Positions 12,401 to 27,873 of a stretch of 64,000 nucleotides of DNA are shown in pieces. Every line of letters begins with the position of its first letter. Positions within the stretch are counted from its first letter, which is position 1. Source of the DNA: Meandrina meandrites (Eukaryota; Cnidaria; Anthozoa; Scleractinia; Meandrinidae); the NCBI GenBank assembly GCA_963693305.1, contig OY855906.1, positions 2,472,501 to 2,536,500 on the forward strand, read 5' to 3'. The position numbers and the translations under genes are program-made. Below the pieces are notes generated by a model. It made no database searches and was not told the DNA's origin. It saw nothing but the letters and a program-made list of their open reading frames with translations.

Positions 12401-15400
12401 AGCGACTGCAGCCACTTTTCTGCCATCCCAGTGAGCGTTCTTCTATTGTTTTTGCCCCTATTTAGCGGCCAGTAAGAATGTAATATAGATGTTTGGATTT
12501 ATTTTCAACAAGCTCAAACAATGATGGCTGATTAAATCATTCAAACATAGGTTTATTGTCATCTTAATGTAGTTCCGTCACTCCTTTTCACGCTATTTTG
12601 TATTGAAATAACGTCACCTTTTTGGACGGTGTTATGCTACAATTTCTGACGAACCTCCATTAAGCGGCCAACCTCTATTAAGTGGCCGGTTGTCATTTCC
12701 CCGACGGTGGCCGCTTAATAGGGGTTCTACTGTAGTTGAATGTTGATATAGTGATGTGATAAACAGCTGTATTAAAAAAATTTATGGAGGGTTCCCAAGC
12801 CTGTAGTCAAACTCAATGAGTTCTAATGATCCACTCTTTTACTAACTTTCATATTCAGATGACAGGATGTACTAAATTTGTTACTTACATTAACAGCCTT
12901 GTAAAATGTTCTTTAGAATGAAAATTTTCAAATGTTCTCATGGCCAATTTATTTGTCATGACTAACAGAATAGACAGCCATTTTCTTATTTTGAAACTGG
13001 TATTCGTAACTCCTTTTGTATGACCACACTTGGTGACCCACTGTTGCTGGATTAAACAGGTTCAAGCCCATTACAGATTATACAGTTGAACACCCCTGCT
13101 CAACTGTCTGCTGTGAGTGATTGCCTCCCACAAGAGACTACTCTTCCAAAGTGCCAAAATTTTCGCAGTCAAGTTGGTGTCTGACATTTGCAGACTGCAG
13201 ACTATTATTGCTTTTTAGCCGCTTACAGAGCAAAATTGTGTTACCCCAAACAGCCAAAGAACAGCTAACTGCAAGCAGACTGCAGTCAAAACTAACGGCA
13301 AGCAGTCTGCAGTCTGCAAATGTCACACACCGCAGTCAAATCACGTTTATTCAGAACCTTCCATAAGCAACCATTTTAGGGCTGATGGTTCTTTTAACCG
13401 AGCCAGTAAGCAACCACTGCACACAATCCACCTCACTTTAAGTGTCAATTGGGTAACAAGATGCCTTACAATCCCGATATGATGATTAAGTATTTGTTCT
13501 TGAATTAGAACCTCAAAACTTAGGAATTGCACTGGATACACTGAAACCTTGTTGATTCTGGTGGTATTCTATGGTCACTTATGGGGCATTTGACTGTAAT
13601 TTCATACCTCTGCCGTCATGTCCTCTCATTTCTGGTGGCATTCTTGATCCATTTGGATGAGGGCCCCTGAAGTCCCTTGGATCTGGCCCAGGCCCAGGCC
13701 CAGGCCCAGGCCCAGGCCCGTGCATGTCTCCAAGAAGGCTCCTTATTTCACCAGGGCCTCTATCAGGTCTCATATCCCCTTGGCCTCTATCTCTCATATC
13801 TCTATCAGGGTGGCCTCTCATGTCCCCTGGACCCCTGTCAGGGGGGACCCTAGGACCTTGATTAGGCATTCCCCTCATGTCTCCTCGCATGTCAGGAGGC
13901 ATTCCTCTCATCTCTGGGTGACCTCGGCCATCAGGACCAAGACCTAAAAAAGAAATATTTTATTAACAAAAACAACTACATTGTACATGCAAGTATCCAC
14001 TGACAGCATCAAAACTAGCTGATACTCAGCATTTCAGGATTGGACCTTGTATTCTCAAAATATAAAACAAACGACCTATAGGACCATGACACTTAAAAAC
14101 ATACTTGTTTTTATCTGTAAACACAGCAAACGTCATTAAGTGTTACACTTATGTGGTTTTAATGGGTGGGTAGTTTATTTGAGGAAATGATTATCAATGG
14201 AAAAATGCAGAAACCCTCCCTCCAATTTTTCATGAGGAGAGTGGGCAGCTGCACTTGTTAACAAAATCATAAATACATGTTGCCATGTGTAGCATTAAAT
14301 GGCCATTTTTGGGAAATTCCCAGTCAGTGACTTAAACTGCTGTTTAGAACTCTTTTGCTTGTGTGTTCACAGCAAGTAAAATGTTAACATCATCACTCAC
14401 TGTTTGTGGACATTATACTGTAGGTGAAACAGTACCTGGTCCTCTCATGTCTTGTCTCATGTCTGGAGGACCCCGCATCATGTCTTGTGGGCCACCCCTC
14501 ATGTCTGGACCCCTCATATCCCCTCTCATATCTCCTTGGCCCCTCATATCAGAAGGACCTCTCATTTCTGGAGGGCCTCTCACATCAGGTGCTGATCCAG
14601 GTCCTGCTTGGAAGGGTCCAGGAGGGCCCTGATTATTGGGTCCTTGTCCTCCACCTAAGGGTCCTGACGGCATTAATGGCTGTGGCTGTTGGGTACCCAC
14701 TGGTTGTATGGGCGCCACTGGTTCAGCAGGCCTGTGCAAGATACCCTACAACATGGAAAAACCTTGTTCAATCCTTGAACATAATGGTTCATGAGCAGTA
14801 CAGGCACAGAAAAGAAAGTTGTAACATTGTGCAGTTCCAGATAATATCCAAACCTATTCTGAGGAAGGACCGGTTATTGAAAATTCCAATAGAGAAGGGG
14901 GGGTTTCTGTCAAGTAGAATTGCAAGCTTCGGAGAGCTGCTTCACTACTACAGTATACCTGGGAGGAGTATGGATATTCTTTGAACAAACACATTGCAAT
15001 ATGATAATTTTTACCACTTGCCAGCTGGAGATAAAAAGTCTGAGTAAGAAAACGAAAAATTAATTCCATACACCAACCTGAGCAATAACAGGATCAACAA
15101 TTTTCATGACGACCTGAGCCTGCAGCAGAGCATATGCAAGCTGGGGGTTTTGGAGTAACATCTGCCGAGCTTCTTCAGGATTGTTCTGGATGCAAATCTG
15201 AAATAATCACATACCAAACATAAATTTACAAAATGAATATGACATGAAAAGACTACAACAGGCCATTCCTAAAAATGCCATATTACCACCTTTTAATGTG
15301 CAACCTAAAGCCTAAAAGCTCACTTCTGATTTTGAGGCCAATAGAAACTGGGTTTATGGTAACTGTTGGTACAGTGAATGTCTTGACCCCCCCCCCCCCC

Positions 15401-18400
15401 CCCCACCCCTCCCCAACACTATGTTGATGCAGTCTTTACACAACCTTATAACAACATTGTTTTTCTTGGGGGGGGGGGGGAGTTGAGGGAGATTGCAAAA
15501 TGGAATAATGAATTAGAGAGTTTCAGTTGAGAGTTAGTTGTAAAGTGAAAACCAAAGTAATCACTCTTAGACTGGCCAATCACTAAAGACACAGACAACC
15601 CAGTGAACCAATCAAAACTTGAAGCAAATACACATAGTTTTACTTCTAATTGGCTGAGAAAGTGGCGCAATCACTGAGCTTAGTAATGCAAAACCAAGGC
15701 AAACTCAAATTATTTTCGACAACCACATGAAAATCACTCTAACAACTTTGTGCCATGGTGACATTCTATTTAAAAGTTGTCCAGAGACTTTTGGCTGAGA
15801 TTGTAGAACCTGAAATTCATATCACAACCATGCCATCAACAGTTAAATATTTGTAATCTAAACTCTCCTTACAATGTCAATAAACTGTCAACCAGATAAG
15901 TGAGGAAAGTGAACAAGGCTGCTGCCTAACGGGCACCCGGTCGCCTGGGGCGCCTAAGTTACGAGTGCGGGCGACTAAATTTTTGTTCAAGGAGCCCGGA
16001 TGGGCGCCTAAGCATAAATTTTCCATTCTCATCTAATGACTTCAATTTCCTTGTAACTTTGTTCCACTAGCGTAAGATATATCCCGTTCAAAACAATAAG
16101 TGCTTCATTTCAAAACGAAAATACTAAAATTGTCCACAATTGAGATAATTTTAGCGTATTTATAAATACGTAACGTGCCTTTGAAAAATTCGGCAACTTC
16201 GAAAACCATTTATTTTCGACTGTTTAGGACTGGGACTGACTCCCAAATATGGAATGAAGAAGGAATGGTATTATGGGCTGCTTCACGTTTCGTTCGCTAT
16301 GTTGATGTTTTGGAGGAGTTTATAGTGAATTTGAAGTAAACATTTACGGATACAAAAGTGAAATCAATCCCCTGGCCATCCATGCATCAGGTCTGATCAT
16401 GACAATTTTAATCTGCAAAAGCTTGATACAAAAACCTTTTCAACACGCCTAAAATAATGTCCAGAATGTTTTGATGTTGCACTTACAAATTACTGTAATT
16501 AAGCTTATTATTTAACTCAAACTTTTATTTTTTCACTTTCGAGAGTGCTTAATTTCATAACAACAGACAATATGTGCCTTTTCTGTGACATTGATATCAG
16601 CTACCGCTTTTTGTGGATCAAGTTTGTTTGTTCATTCGAACTGTTTCGTGTTTTATCTCAGTCATTGAATCGTGGAGAACATTACTCTTGAAAATAATAA
16701 TGTGCTAGAAAACTTTGCTGAAAACAGTTTGAATAACATGAATTGTTTTAAAACTACTATAATCTATTGTATAAGCAACTCATTTGATAAGCGTTATTTT
16801 TGAAATAATAATTTTTGACAACTGATTATGAAATGTAGATAAGATCATAATTTAATTAAAGTGTTTACACAGGTGTTTTGACTTTTTATTACCCTTGCCT
16901 TAACCTTCAAATAGACCTGCTAAATTGTAATCTTGGTTCTGTTAAACCTTAATTACTAACAATAATTCAAGTTCTTTAGTGAGCATACTGTGCAAAAGTG
17001 AAATAATAATTTTGCTGCTTCATGCTTCATTGATTTTGCTTCAAAACTTTGGATGTTCAACACTCCTTTCAAACAATGTTATATTTTGTTTTACACATTT
17101 TAAACTTACTTTATCCAACATTCATCACAGCACAATATACTGGTTGGATTTTCAAACTCATTTTAAGCCTACAGAAACTTTCTAATATACCAATCAGTGT
17201 AAAAAGGGTTTTATTGAAGGAGAGGCTCGGCTTAATAAACTTTCAAGTTAAGAAAGCTAGAATTTATGACACAACTCAAGGCTGCTGCCTAAGGAAATTT
17301 CTAACATCAAAAGTTAGGAGCCCAAGCCATTACTTTAGGAGCCCAGCCTAAAAGTTGCCATGGTTGATCCTCAGGAAGGGGGGGGGGGGGGGGGTGGGGT
17401 AGAAGAAAAAACCAAATCTAGGGGAGGGGCCTGGGGAGCAGCCCCCCCGCCTCCCGTCCCCCCTTCACAGTGCACACACATTTTGTTTTGTCAGTAGAGC
17501 CTTTGCACGTGAACAGAAAATTCCTTCGGACAAAATTTTTTTCTGGGAGAGCTTCTCAAGTAGTTGTGTCAGAAATTCTAGCTTTCTTAACTTGAAAGTT
17601 TATTTAGCCAAGCCTCTCCTTCGATAAAACTAGAAAGTTTCTGTAGGCTTAAAATGAGTTTGAAAATCCAACCAGTATATTGTGCTGTGATGAATGTTGG
17701 ATAAAGTAAGTTAAAAATGTGTAAAACAAAATAAAACATTGTTTGAAAGGAGTTTTGAACATCCAAAGTTTTGAAGCAAAATCAATGAAGCATGAAGCAG
17801 CAAAATTAATTTCACTTTTGCACAGCAAGCTCACTAAAGAACTTGAATAACTGTTAGTAATTAAGGTTTAACAGAACCAAGATTACAATTTAGTAGGTCT
17901 ATTTGAAGGTTAAGGCAAAGGTAATAAGAAGTCAAAAGCACCTGTTTTTTTTTTTCTCAATTATTTATTTATTTATTTATCCGTCCGTTTATTTATTTAT
18001 TTATTTTATTTATTTATTTATTTGTTTTTTCATGTATTTATTTATTCTTTTCATCCTTGGAATACAGTCTCTGACTTTGTGTAAATGTAAATGTAACGTA
18101 GTAGTTAACGTAGTAACGTCGATGTAAGTAAGTTTGTAAATGTAGTTGTATCTATGTACCCATATGTAATCGTAAGTAAGTTAATGTTAGTTTTATGTAA
18201 GTGTCTGTAAAAAAATGTTAAATAAAATTAAAAAAAAAAAAAAAACCTGTGTAAACACTTTAATTAAATTATGATCTTATCTACATTTCATAATCAGTTG
18301 TCAAAAATAGACCAGAAAAATTAAGTTGTGAAAAAAAAAAACAGTTCCTAGGCTTATCAAATGAGTTGCTTATACAATAGATTTTAGTAGTTTTAAAAAC

Positions 18401-21400
18401 AATTCATGTTATTCAAACTGTTTTCAGCAAAGTTTTCTAGCACATTATTATTGCGTTCGACGAAGGAGAACGCACCCTAATCGAGATTTTCTCTCGCTTT
18501 TATGGACTATACGATGTTGTCAATTTGGCCCCCCCAGAAAATTTTTCAGGGGCGAATGACGTCATCTCTATGCCATGTGCTTCTGTTTTGCTGTTTGGAG
18601 TGATTTCTCTCGACAAAATTGTCCTGTGTTATGGTGTGTTATCGCTGCTGTTTGGAGGGTTTTCATCCAAGGTAGAAGACTTTTAATCAGCCACCGAACG
18701 TCGTAAAAGGAGTGGAAATCGAGTAACTCGATTTGTTGTTTTAAAGGCAAGGTAAACCAGCGTGTTTGCATGCAGAACGATTCACAAAACTAGCTAAAAT
18801 ATTGCAAATCGTTAGTATTTCATGTAAAACGAGTGAGTAGAATAAGGATCAAAATTGTTTTATCGCTTCTTTGAATTTGTATTCTATAGTTATTCGCAGA
18901 ATTTTTAGGCATTTTGATGAGGAAATCATTATTGAATATTATGAGTGTATTGACTATGAACGAAAAGTTGATGTGCTGTGCCTCGGTCTATTTTCAAATT
19001 GAAGTGAAAGTATTTGTAGAAGTCTGTGGAGTTTTAGAAGTTGTGTATTTGTGTATTTTCGAAGTTGCCGAATTTTGCAAAGGCACGTTACGTATTTATA
19101 CGCTAAAATTATCTCGATTGTGGACAATTTTATTATTTTCGTTTTGAAATGAAGCACTTATTGTTTTGAACGGGATTTATCTTATGCCAGTGGAACAAAG
19201 TTACAAGGAAATTGAAGTCATTAGATTAGAATGGAAAATCGATGCTTAGGCGCCCATGCGGGCTCCTTGAACAAAAATTTAGTCGCCCGCACTCATAACT
19301 TAGGCGCCCCAGGTGACCGGGCGCCCGTTAGGCAGCAGCCTTGCAACTATTTGAGGGAGGTTACCCTCAGAAGATGTCAGAACAAAATCTTGTCCGAAGG
19401 AGTTTTCTGTTCACGTACAAAGGCTCTACTGACAAAACAAAATGTGTGTGCACGTGGAAGGGGACGGGAGGGGGGGGGCTGCTTCCCAGGCCCCTCCCCT
19501 AGATTTGTTTTTTTTCTTCCACCCCACCCCCCCTCCCCCGAGGATCGACCATGGCAACTTTTAGGCTGGGCTCCTAAAGTAATGGCTTGGGCTCCTAACT
19601 TTTCATGTTAGGAGCCCGAAGGGCTCCTTAGAAATTTCCTTAGGCAGCAGGCTTGGTGAAGATGATCATCAATTGACGATATTGTCTTGATGTAAGACCA
19701 AATTCTCAAAACTAGTTTGATAACAAATGTATGGCATGACCCCAGCTACAGTAAGTTGTTTTGAGTTTTTTTCTCTCAATAGTGATCTATCAATTTTAAT
19801 TTATTTAGTAAATTCATCTTCCAAAATCTAGAGGAAAGGCAGTTCTAAGATTCTTAATCAGTTTTCATTCAAGTGCAAAGTCTGAGAGGATCCACACATA
19901 ACCTAATATTTCCCAGACAGAAACTAAAGTTAAGAAAACGCAGTCACTCCTGCAGTGTAACATAAGAGAAATCTTTGTAACTGATTAGAAGGAAAAAATA
20001 TCCCTTTGCAATACTACTCCTCCCAGGTACCAAGGGTCTATTTTATAATTCTCAAGGAAGTTGGATCGAAAGTGAAATTTTTACCTTCATTTGCTTCATC
20101 AGTTCAAACATCTGTTCTGGGGGTAAACTTGCCACAGCTTGTGTGATAGCTTCAGGTGCCTCCTCAGGAGTGACAGATGGTCCATAAGGGTTTGCCTCTG
20201 GACGACTGCTTCCTTCCATACCTTGTACACAGAAAGACAGAGTAACTTAGTGCAATTTCTTAAGGACAAAAGAGGCATCTAGCAATATTACCACTGAACA
20301 ATCAACAATATTTACACCACATCTGCTGGCAATTTACCGAAGTGCAAATTAAATCTAAGTACATCTTTAGGTTACTGTATAGCTTCAGAGAATCAAAGTT
20401 GTCCCCTGAAAAACAGAAACCTCAAATGCAAGCAAACAAATTGGAAAAATTTATTTTGTCTTTTGAAGCTACTTTGTAACCTTAATTTTAGGCATGAATA
20501 CACAGTTTTAAAAAGCATTATGTACAAGTTTGCCCCCATTTCTCAAGAAAAAATATTGGTACATTACCTATGAGGTACTGAATGAATCATTAATAAAAGG
20601 GTCTAAAGGAAACAGTAATTTCCTTATTTGATTCAGTGAAAAAGATGTACATACTTTTGTAAATCGAGATTAAACAAACAAACTGGAGTGATCAAGCCTG
20701 AATTATCGACGACTGACCGACCAACCGACCGGCCAGCCCACCAATCGACTGACCAACCGGCTGGCCGGCCGACTGACCAACTGGGCGGCCGACTGACCTA
20801 CCGACCGACCGACTGACCGACCAAGTGACCTGCTCACCTTTCATTTCCTCCCTGTTCTTTTCTGAAGCAGCACTATCGACTCTTAAGGCTCTTCCATTCA
20901 GCTCATATCCATTTAGATTTCTCATGGCACTCAAGGCAGTTTCTTGGTCCTTATACTCGCAGAAGCCATATCCCTTTGGCTTTCCTGTCTCACGATCGAA
21001 CACCAGCCTGCCAGAAAATGAATGTTAACAAACAATGGTTTCACTGATCCAGGGTACCACCAAGGATTTAATGGCTAGTTATTGACAAAGAATTCCAACA
21101 TCAGCTTACATTCCCAATACTCCAACTGAATCATTAGAAGTTTTCTTTTAATTTTTCAGATTAGATAACTGATCTTGTTATGTTTTTGACCTGAGATCCC
21201 CTAGTTAATTTCCCTTGATTTTCTCTTGGCATGTGATAACTTTGTAAACAAAATCCAAACTAGATAAATATTGTCTGTGTAGTTTTCTGAAAGCACTTGA
21301 ATCTCATTAAATTGTAAGCAAAATTAGCTTGAAATGCTCTACTCCTTTTATTAAATCACGGTCACCATTAGCTAGCATTGGCAGATACTGCCAGAACTCA

Positions 21401-23673
21401 TCCTGGTGTATGTAGCATTAAGTGACTCTGAAGTAGGTAGTAAGGTAAAGGTAAAGTCTGTATATGAGCCTAGTGGCCCATCAGGCCAGAGCTTGTCCTG
21501 GTTTCCATGGCATGAAGCGACTGGGAGTATTTCTAATCCCCCATAGATGGGATGCTAGTCCATCGTAGGGTTACTCCGAGCAGTAAATTTGCCGGTACCC
21601 ATTTATACACCTGGGTGGAGAGAGGCACTATAAGAGTAAAGTGTCTTGCCCAAGAACACAATGCAGTGCCCTGGCTAGGGCTCGAACCCGGACTGTTTGA
21701 TCCGCAAGTCCAGCACACTAACCATTAGGCCAATGCGCCTCTCATTTGAAACATAACCTTAGTTTAAACCGTTTCATGTTATTGCATAATTGCCAACGAG
21801 TCAGGCCTTCTGGAAGACCAGAAGGCCTGACGAGGCGGCAGATTATAGAGCCGTGAGAAGATTTGTATGTGCGGAAAAAATCTCACAAACGCTCCAAAAT
21901 GTAGAAATGTAAGTAATGTAATGTAATGTAATGTAAGGTAATGTAATGTAAGGTAGATCGTGACGACACAATGTCTGATGTTTTTAGCCAATCTGTTGAG
22001 CAGAAACTGTTCAGCACGTGCACAATTTGTCATAGTTTTGGCCAATCAGCGCGCTACTTATTTGTTCAGCACGTGCACGATGCATGATTCATGGCGTCGA
22101 TACGTGATCCGCAAACTCACATGTGTGAGAAGCTAAACAACGGCCGGTACGCGATCTGCTTTTAGCCATGCATGGCGGGTGCCAAGAATCGCCTGCGTAA
22201 GGCCTAGACTGTAACGAGAGGCTCTTCCGAAAAGATTTATTCAAGAAAATCTGCCCAGAATCAATGGAGAAACAAAGAAGATGACCTCGGATACAGGCAA
22301 AGTGAAAACTGCTCACGTTTGTTGCAGTATTGAGCTGAGTGACACTGAATCGCTGCAGAATTATTTCCCTTCGCATTGCCAGTAGATTCTTCCAGTACCA
22401 AGTAAGCTTTATTGAGATTATTTGACATTTTTATTTCGATGAAAAGTGCGTTCTTTGCTTCATTTTTCCCCTACTCGCTAGTAATGGCAATCTTTCGGAG
22501 TGAAAAAAGATCGAACTGAAAGCATTTAGAATCTGTACGTGACCGCTTATCGAAACAATCTCCGCAGGAATTCCAAACCCCGGTATGGAAATCGCCACGA
22601 AATGTTCATTGCTCTAGTTCTACATCTTGTATTTTAAGAGCACTAAGTACTGTATATATATACTCTGTATATGTGCTTCTAAAAGCAAATAAAAAGGAAA
22701 TTTATTTTATGGAGTTGTTTCAAATGACGACCAATGACGCGTATGGCGACAGGAGCTTGTAATTGTAATTGTAGCTTGCGCCCCCACGACGCGAGGTCAT
22801 AATTTCAAAATAAAGTATTTCTTAGCTGGATGACCTCGAAAGTAAACATTTTATACCTGTTTCTACCGGTATATTTTATTTTAGGCCGCGAATGCCCTAA
22901 ATCTTTTTGATTTTCGAACGATTTTCTTCAGCGCCAGAATCAAAACAATAACAAACACTCGCAGTCGACAGAGAGTCTTTAATATTAAATTTAGTAATCA
23001 ATTAGTCTTGTGAAGCGGGTAGGGGGTTGGGTAAAATGCAGCCTTTATTTGTGTTACTATATATGAAGTAAACAAAGGCTATATATTTTGCGAGTTTCAG
23101 TGGCTCACAGCCACTTTGATTTAAGGTCTATTGGACTTAAAAACAGCTGACACCTTTCCAAAATAGCGGCATAGAACTGCAATGGCTTGCAACCCTCAAA
23201 TTACATGGATTTCACAAGGTTTCTCACTACTTTAGTATCATTTTAGAACTCCTTCATTAGGCCTTCACCAAATCGCATCAGTTTATTCCATAAACATTCC
23301 GCAACGAATACATGCAATGTACATTGATCACACCCACATCATAAAGTGTACTTTTAGTCAAACATTTACAATAAATTTATTATCCTCACAACCCTTCTCT
23401 CTTGTTGTACTCGTTGGCACTTCTACCGATAGGTACCACTAGTTATAAACATGAACAATTATAGAAACTGACCTAAAGCTGACAACTGGTCCAACTTCAG
23501 AGAAGATCTCCTTGAGCTGCTCTTCTGATGCTTCATAAGGAATGTTTCCAACTGTGAACATATATCAGGCAAATCACATACAGATCTTACTGTAGTTTAA
23601 ACAAAGAAATAATCAATTGACTTATTTATTTAATTTGCTAAACACTAAACTTTAAACAGATTATTGTTTTCTC

Positions 23674-23711
<38 letters not shown>

Positions 23712-24520
23712 TTGTTCAAGACTTCAACTCGTATTAACAGAAATGTCTGTGGTAAAGAACTATGATAGCTTTCCTAATGCCAGTGGGACACATTCCTACA
23801 TGTTGGAACAGTTTCCAAACAGTCACAAGTGCAGCTCGAAGGTCACTTGCCCAAATGGCGAGCGCACCGAAATTTTAGTTTCCAACCCTCCATTTTTGCA
23901 TAGCTTCAACTTTAGAAAGGACCAACTGCCGATATACTATGAATGACTCCATTGTCTTCAAAAGTTTATGCCAATCAGTTTTGAAGCAAGAGCAGGTTAA
24001 ACACAAACCTCAACTTCTTATGAAAGATGTGGTTGTTCACTGTGGTCGAAAATGATATTTTCATCAACCAGGATACACTGTATTGATCTTAGCTACAGAC
24101 CAAGAAATACACGCATCTACAGCTACATGAGGTAGAAATCTTTGACAAGTGTACACGTTTTGACGGACGGAACAGCTTAAATACTCAATTCCTGTTTCAA
24201 TTTACAATCTGATTAAACAGTTAACTGCATCTAATATAAAATAAATTAAGTGTAAACGTCATAAGCATCTTTGACCAAGAAGACAGACAGAAACTGCATG
24301 CACATGGATGGAACGTTTGATCTTTTAAGGTCTTCATGGGTCATGTTTGCCCAGGCGTTCAAGAATCAACCATATAACTTTTACTCAAGATCTCAATGAA
24401 AACATCAGCTGCTAATCGTAACTTACCAAAAACTGAACGCAATGACCTATCTGAAGCACTACCAGTTTGCTGTTTTACTTGAGTTTGTGCTTGAGTCAAA
24501 CCAGGCAAAGCCGCCGCCAT
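6453..24520 (-). CDS. CSTF2: Cleavage stimulation factor subunit 2 (CstF-64), 589 aa
   Basis: Eleven exons join in frame: 24520-24427, 23551-23473, 21007-20838, 20221-20085, 15197-15078, 14745-14436, 13943-13608, 10124-10011, 8225-8007, 7170-7103, 6575-6453. CstF-64 binds GU-rich sequence downstream of the poly(A) site in nuclear mRNA 3'-end processing. Residues about 29-104 are the RRM, with RNP2 (SVFVGNIP) and RNP1 (KGYGFCEY). Residues about 116-200 are the hinge ([28 protein letters not shown]), which in the family binds CstF-77 or symplekin. A Pro/Gly/Arg/Met-rich low-complexity region follows, with many (D/E)MRG units where vertebrates have MEARA repeats. Residues about 550-589 are the conserved C-terminal helical domain ([19 protein letters not shown]). 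Human CSTF2 is of similar length. Intron 4 is nearly 5 kb because of inverted repeats. Confidence 0.97.
7339..7474. mobile_element. Short TIR element in CSTF2 intron 9
   Basis: The terminal motif 'gggctgtgctctaag' near 7341 is repeated inverted as 'cttagagcacagcc' near 7457-7470, about 135 bp apart. No clear target duplication is visible. It looks like a small MITE. Confidence 0.6.
9370..9535. repeat. Dispersed repeat, second copy
   Basis: The blocks 'ggtcaccgtgttcgttta' and 'aaggatgcgcaatacaaaac' occur in the same order as in the copy at 240-440, with substitutions. It lies in CSTF2 intron 8. The long minus-strand reading frame over 9059-9418 overlaps it and is not convincing as a gene. Confidence 0.5.
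10198..12732. mobile_element. TIR DNA transposon remnant, interrupted by a LINE
   Basis: The left end 'cagttgaacccctattaagc' near 10198 is mirrored at the right end, which reads 'gcttaataggggttctactg' to 12732. Internal 'attaagcggcc' motifs recur on both sides of the LINE. Start CAGT and near-TA flanks resemble pogo/Tigger-type elements, but no transposase remains. It lies in CSTF2 intron 7. Confidence 0.7.
10241..12360 (+). mobile_element. 5'-truncated LINE with nearly intact reverse transcriptase C-terminus
   Basis: Translation from about 10250 gives the RT motif [12 protein letters not shown] (from ~10305), then the active-site box FADD at 10433-10444. The frame reaches an in-frame TAA at 10658-10660 and continues in the same frame for a further 448-residue open stretch to 12043. 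That stretch ends with a CxxC-x7-H-x4-C zinc-finger-like motif typical of L1/Tx1-clade LINEs. AATAAA at 12326-12331 and a poly(A) tail end at 12360. The 5' part, including endonuclease, is missing. One stop in an otherwise open frame implies fairly recent insertion. It lies inside the TIR element and inside CSTF2 intron 7, antisense to CSTF2. Confidence 0.9.
13174..13331. mobile_element. Palindromic fold-back element with near 9-bp target duplication
   Basis: The arm 'gacatttgcagactgcagac' (13183-) is repeated inverted at about 13305-13324. Flanking gcagtcaag (13165-13173) and gcagtcaaa (13332-13340) match at eight of nine bases. The interior contains 'agctaactgcaagca', a module shared with the elements at 41608-42317 and 62784-62977. 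It lies in CSTF2 intron 7. Confidence 0.65.
13685..13720 (-). repeat. GGCCCA hexamer microsatellite coding for Gly-Pro
   Basis: Six tandem hexamers inside CSTF2 exon 7 encode an alternating Gly-Pro run in the low-complexity region. Pure hexamers like this usually vary in copy number between individuals, without shifting the frame. Confidence 0.85.
15918..19345. repeat. Large imperfect inverted repeat in CSTF2 intron 4
   Basis: The sequence from 15918 ('ggctgctgcctaacgggcac') reappears inverted ending near 19345 ('gcccgttaggcagcagcc'). Further blocks pair in mirror order: about 16690-17345 with about 17590-18450, and 16070-16205 with 19040-19200. Stretches 16210-16690 and 18450-19040 do not match. 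This is two copies of one repeat family (arms about 1.5 kb) in opposite orientation. A further copy of the arm end follows at about 19370-19655. No protein-coding frame is apparent. Confidence 0.8.
17945..18246 (+). mobile_element. Poly(A)-tailed insertion inside the right arm
   Basis: The insertion interrupts the paired arm between 'agcacctgt' and 'acctgtgtaaac', with a short acctgt duplication. It starts with a T run and (TTTA)n, then a GTAA-rich tract, and ends in AATAAAATTA plus poly(A). This is the signature of a target-primed retroinsertion; the family is unknown. It postdates the inverted repeat. Confidence 0.6.
20707..20826. repeat. GACC/GACT minisatellite beside the CSTF2 exon 3 donor
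   Basis: Irregular tandem GACTGACC-type units with interspersed GGCCGGCC variants occupy about 120 bp of intron 3. On the transcript strand the repeat starts about a dozen bases after the GTGAGC splice donor of exon 3. Confidence 0.85.
21441..21742 (-). mobile_element. tRNA-derived SINE, family B
   Basis: From 21742 on the minus strand: a tRNA-like head with TTGGCCTAATGGTTAG (box A) and GGGTTCGAGCCCT (box B), then the conserved 'cttgggcaagacactt' body motif, then 'ctagcatcccatc' and a 3' end with gtaaag repeats. Other copies are at 32664-33483, 36262-36680, 36722-36960 and 60025-60290. It lies in CSTF2 intron 2. Confidence 0.85.
21791..21955. repeat. Strong hairpin followed by TAATG tandem repeat
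   Basis: gtcaggccttctgg (21800-21813) and ccagaaggcctgac (21818-21831) form a perfect 14-bp stem with a 4-nt loop. A run of taatg/taagg pentamers follows at about 21907-21954. It lies in CSTF2 intron 2; the rest of that intron to about 23400 shows nothing else I can name. Confidence 0.6.
23674..23710. repeat. (AAT)n microsatellite
   Basis: Twelve tandem aat units in CSTF2 intron 1. Confidence 0.95.

Positions 24521-27873
<3,353 letters not shown>

Noticed and set aside
13657..14984. Plus-strand frames over CSTF2 exons 6-7 (13657-13947, 14363-14632, 14424-14984), and one over exon 9 (7865-8239)
   Set aside because: They are antisense shadows of the Pro/Gly/Met/Arg-rich CSTF2 exons.
17903..18127. 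Hydrophobic 74-residue frame
   Set aside because: It is a translation of the (TTTA)n microsatellite in the retroinsertion.
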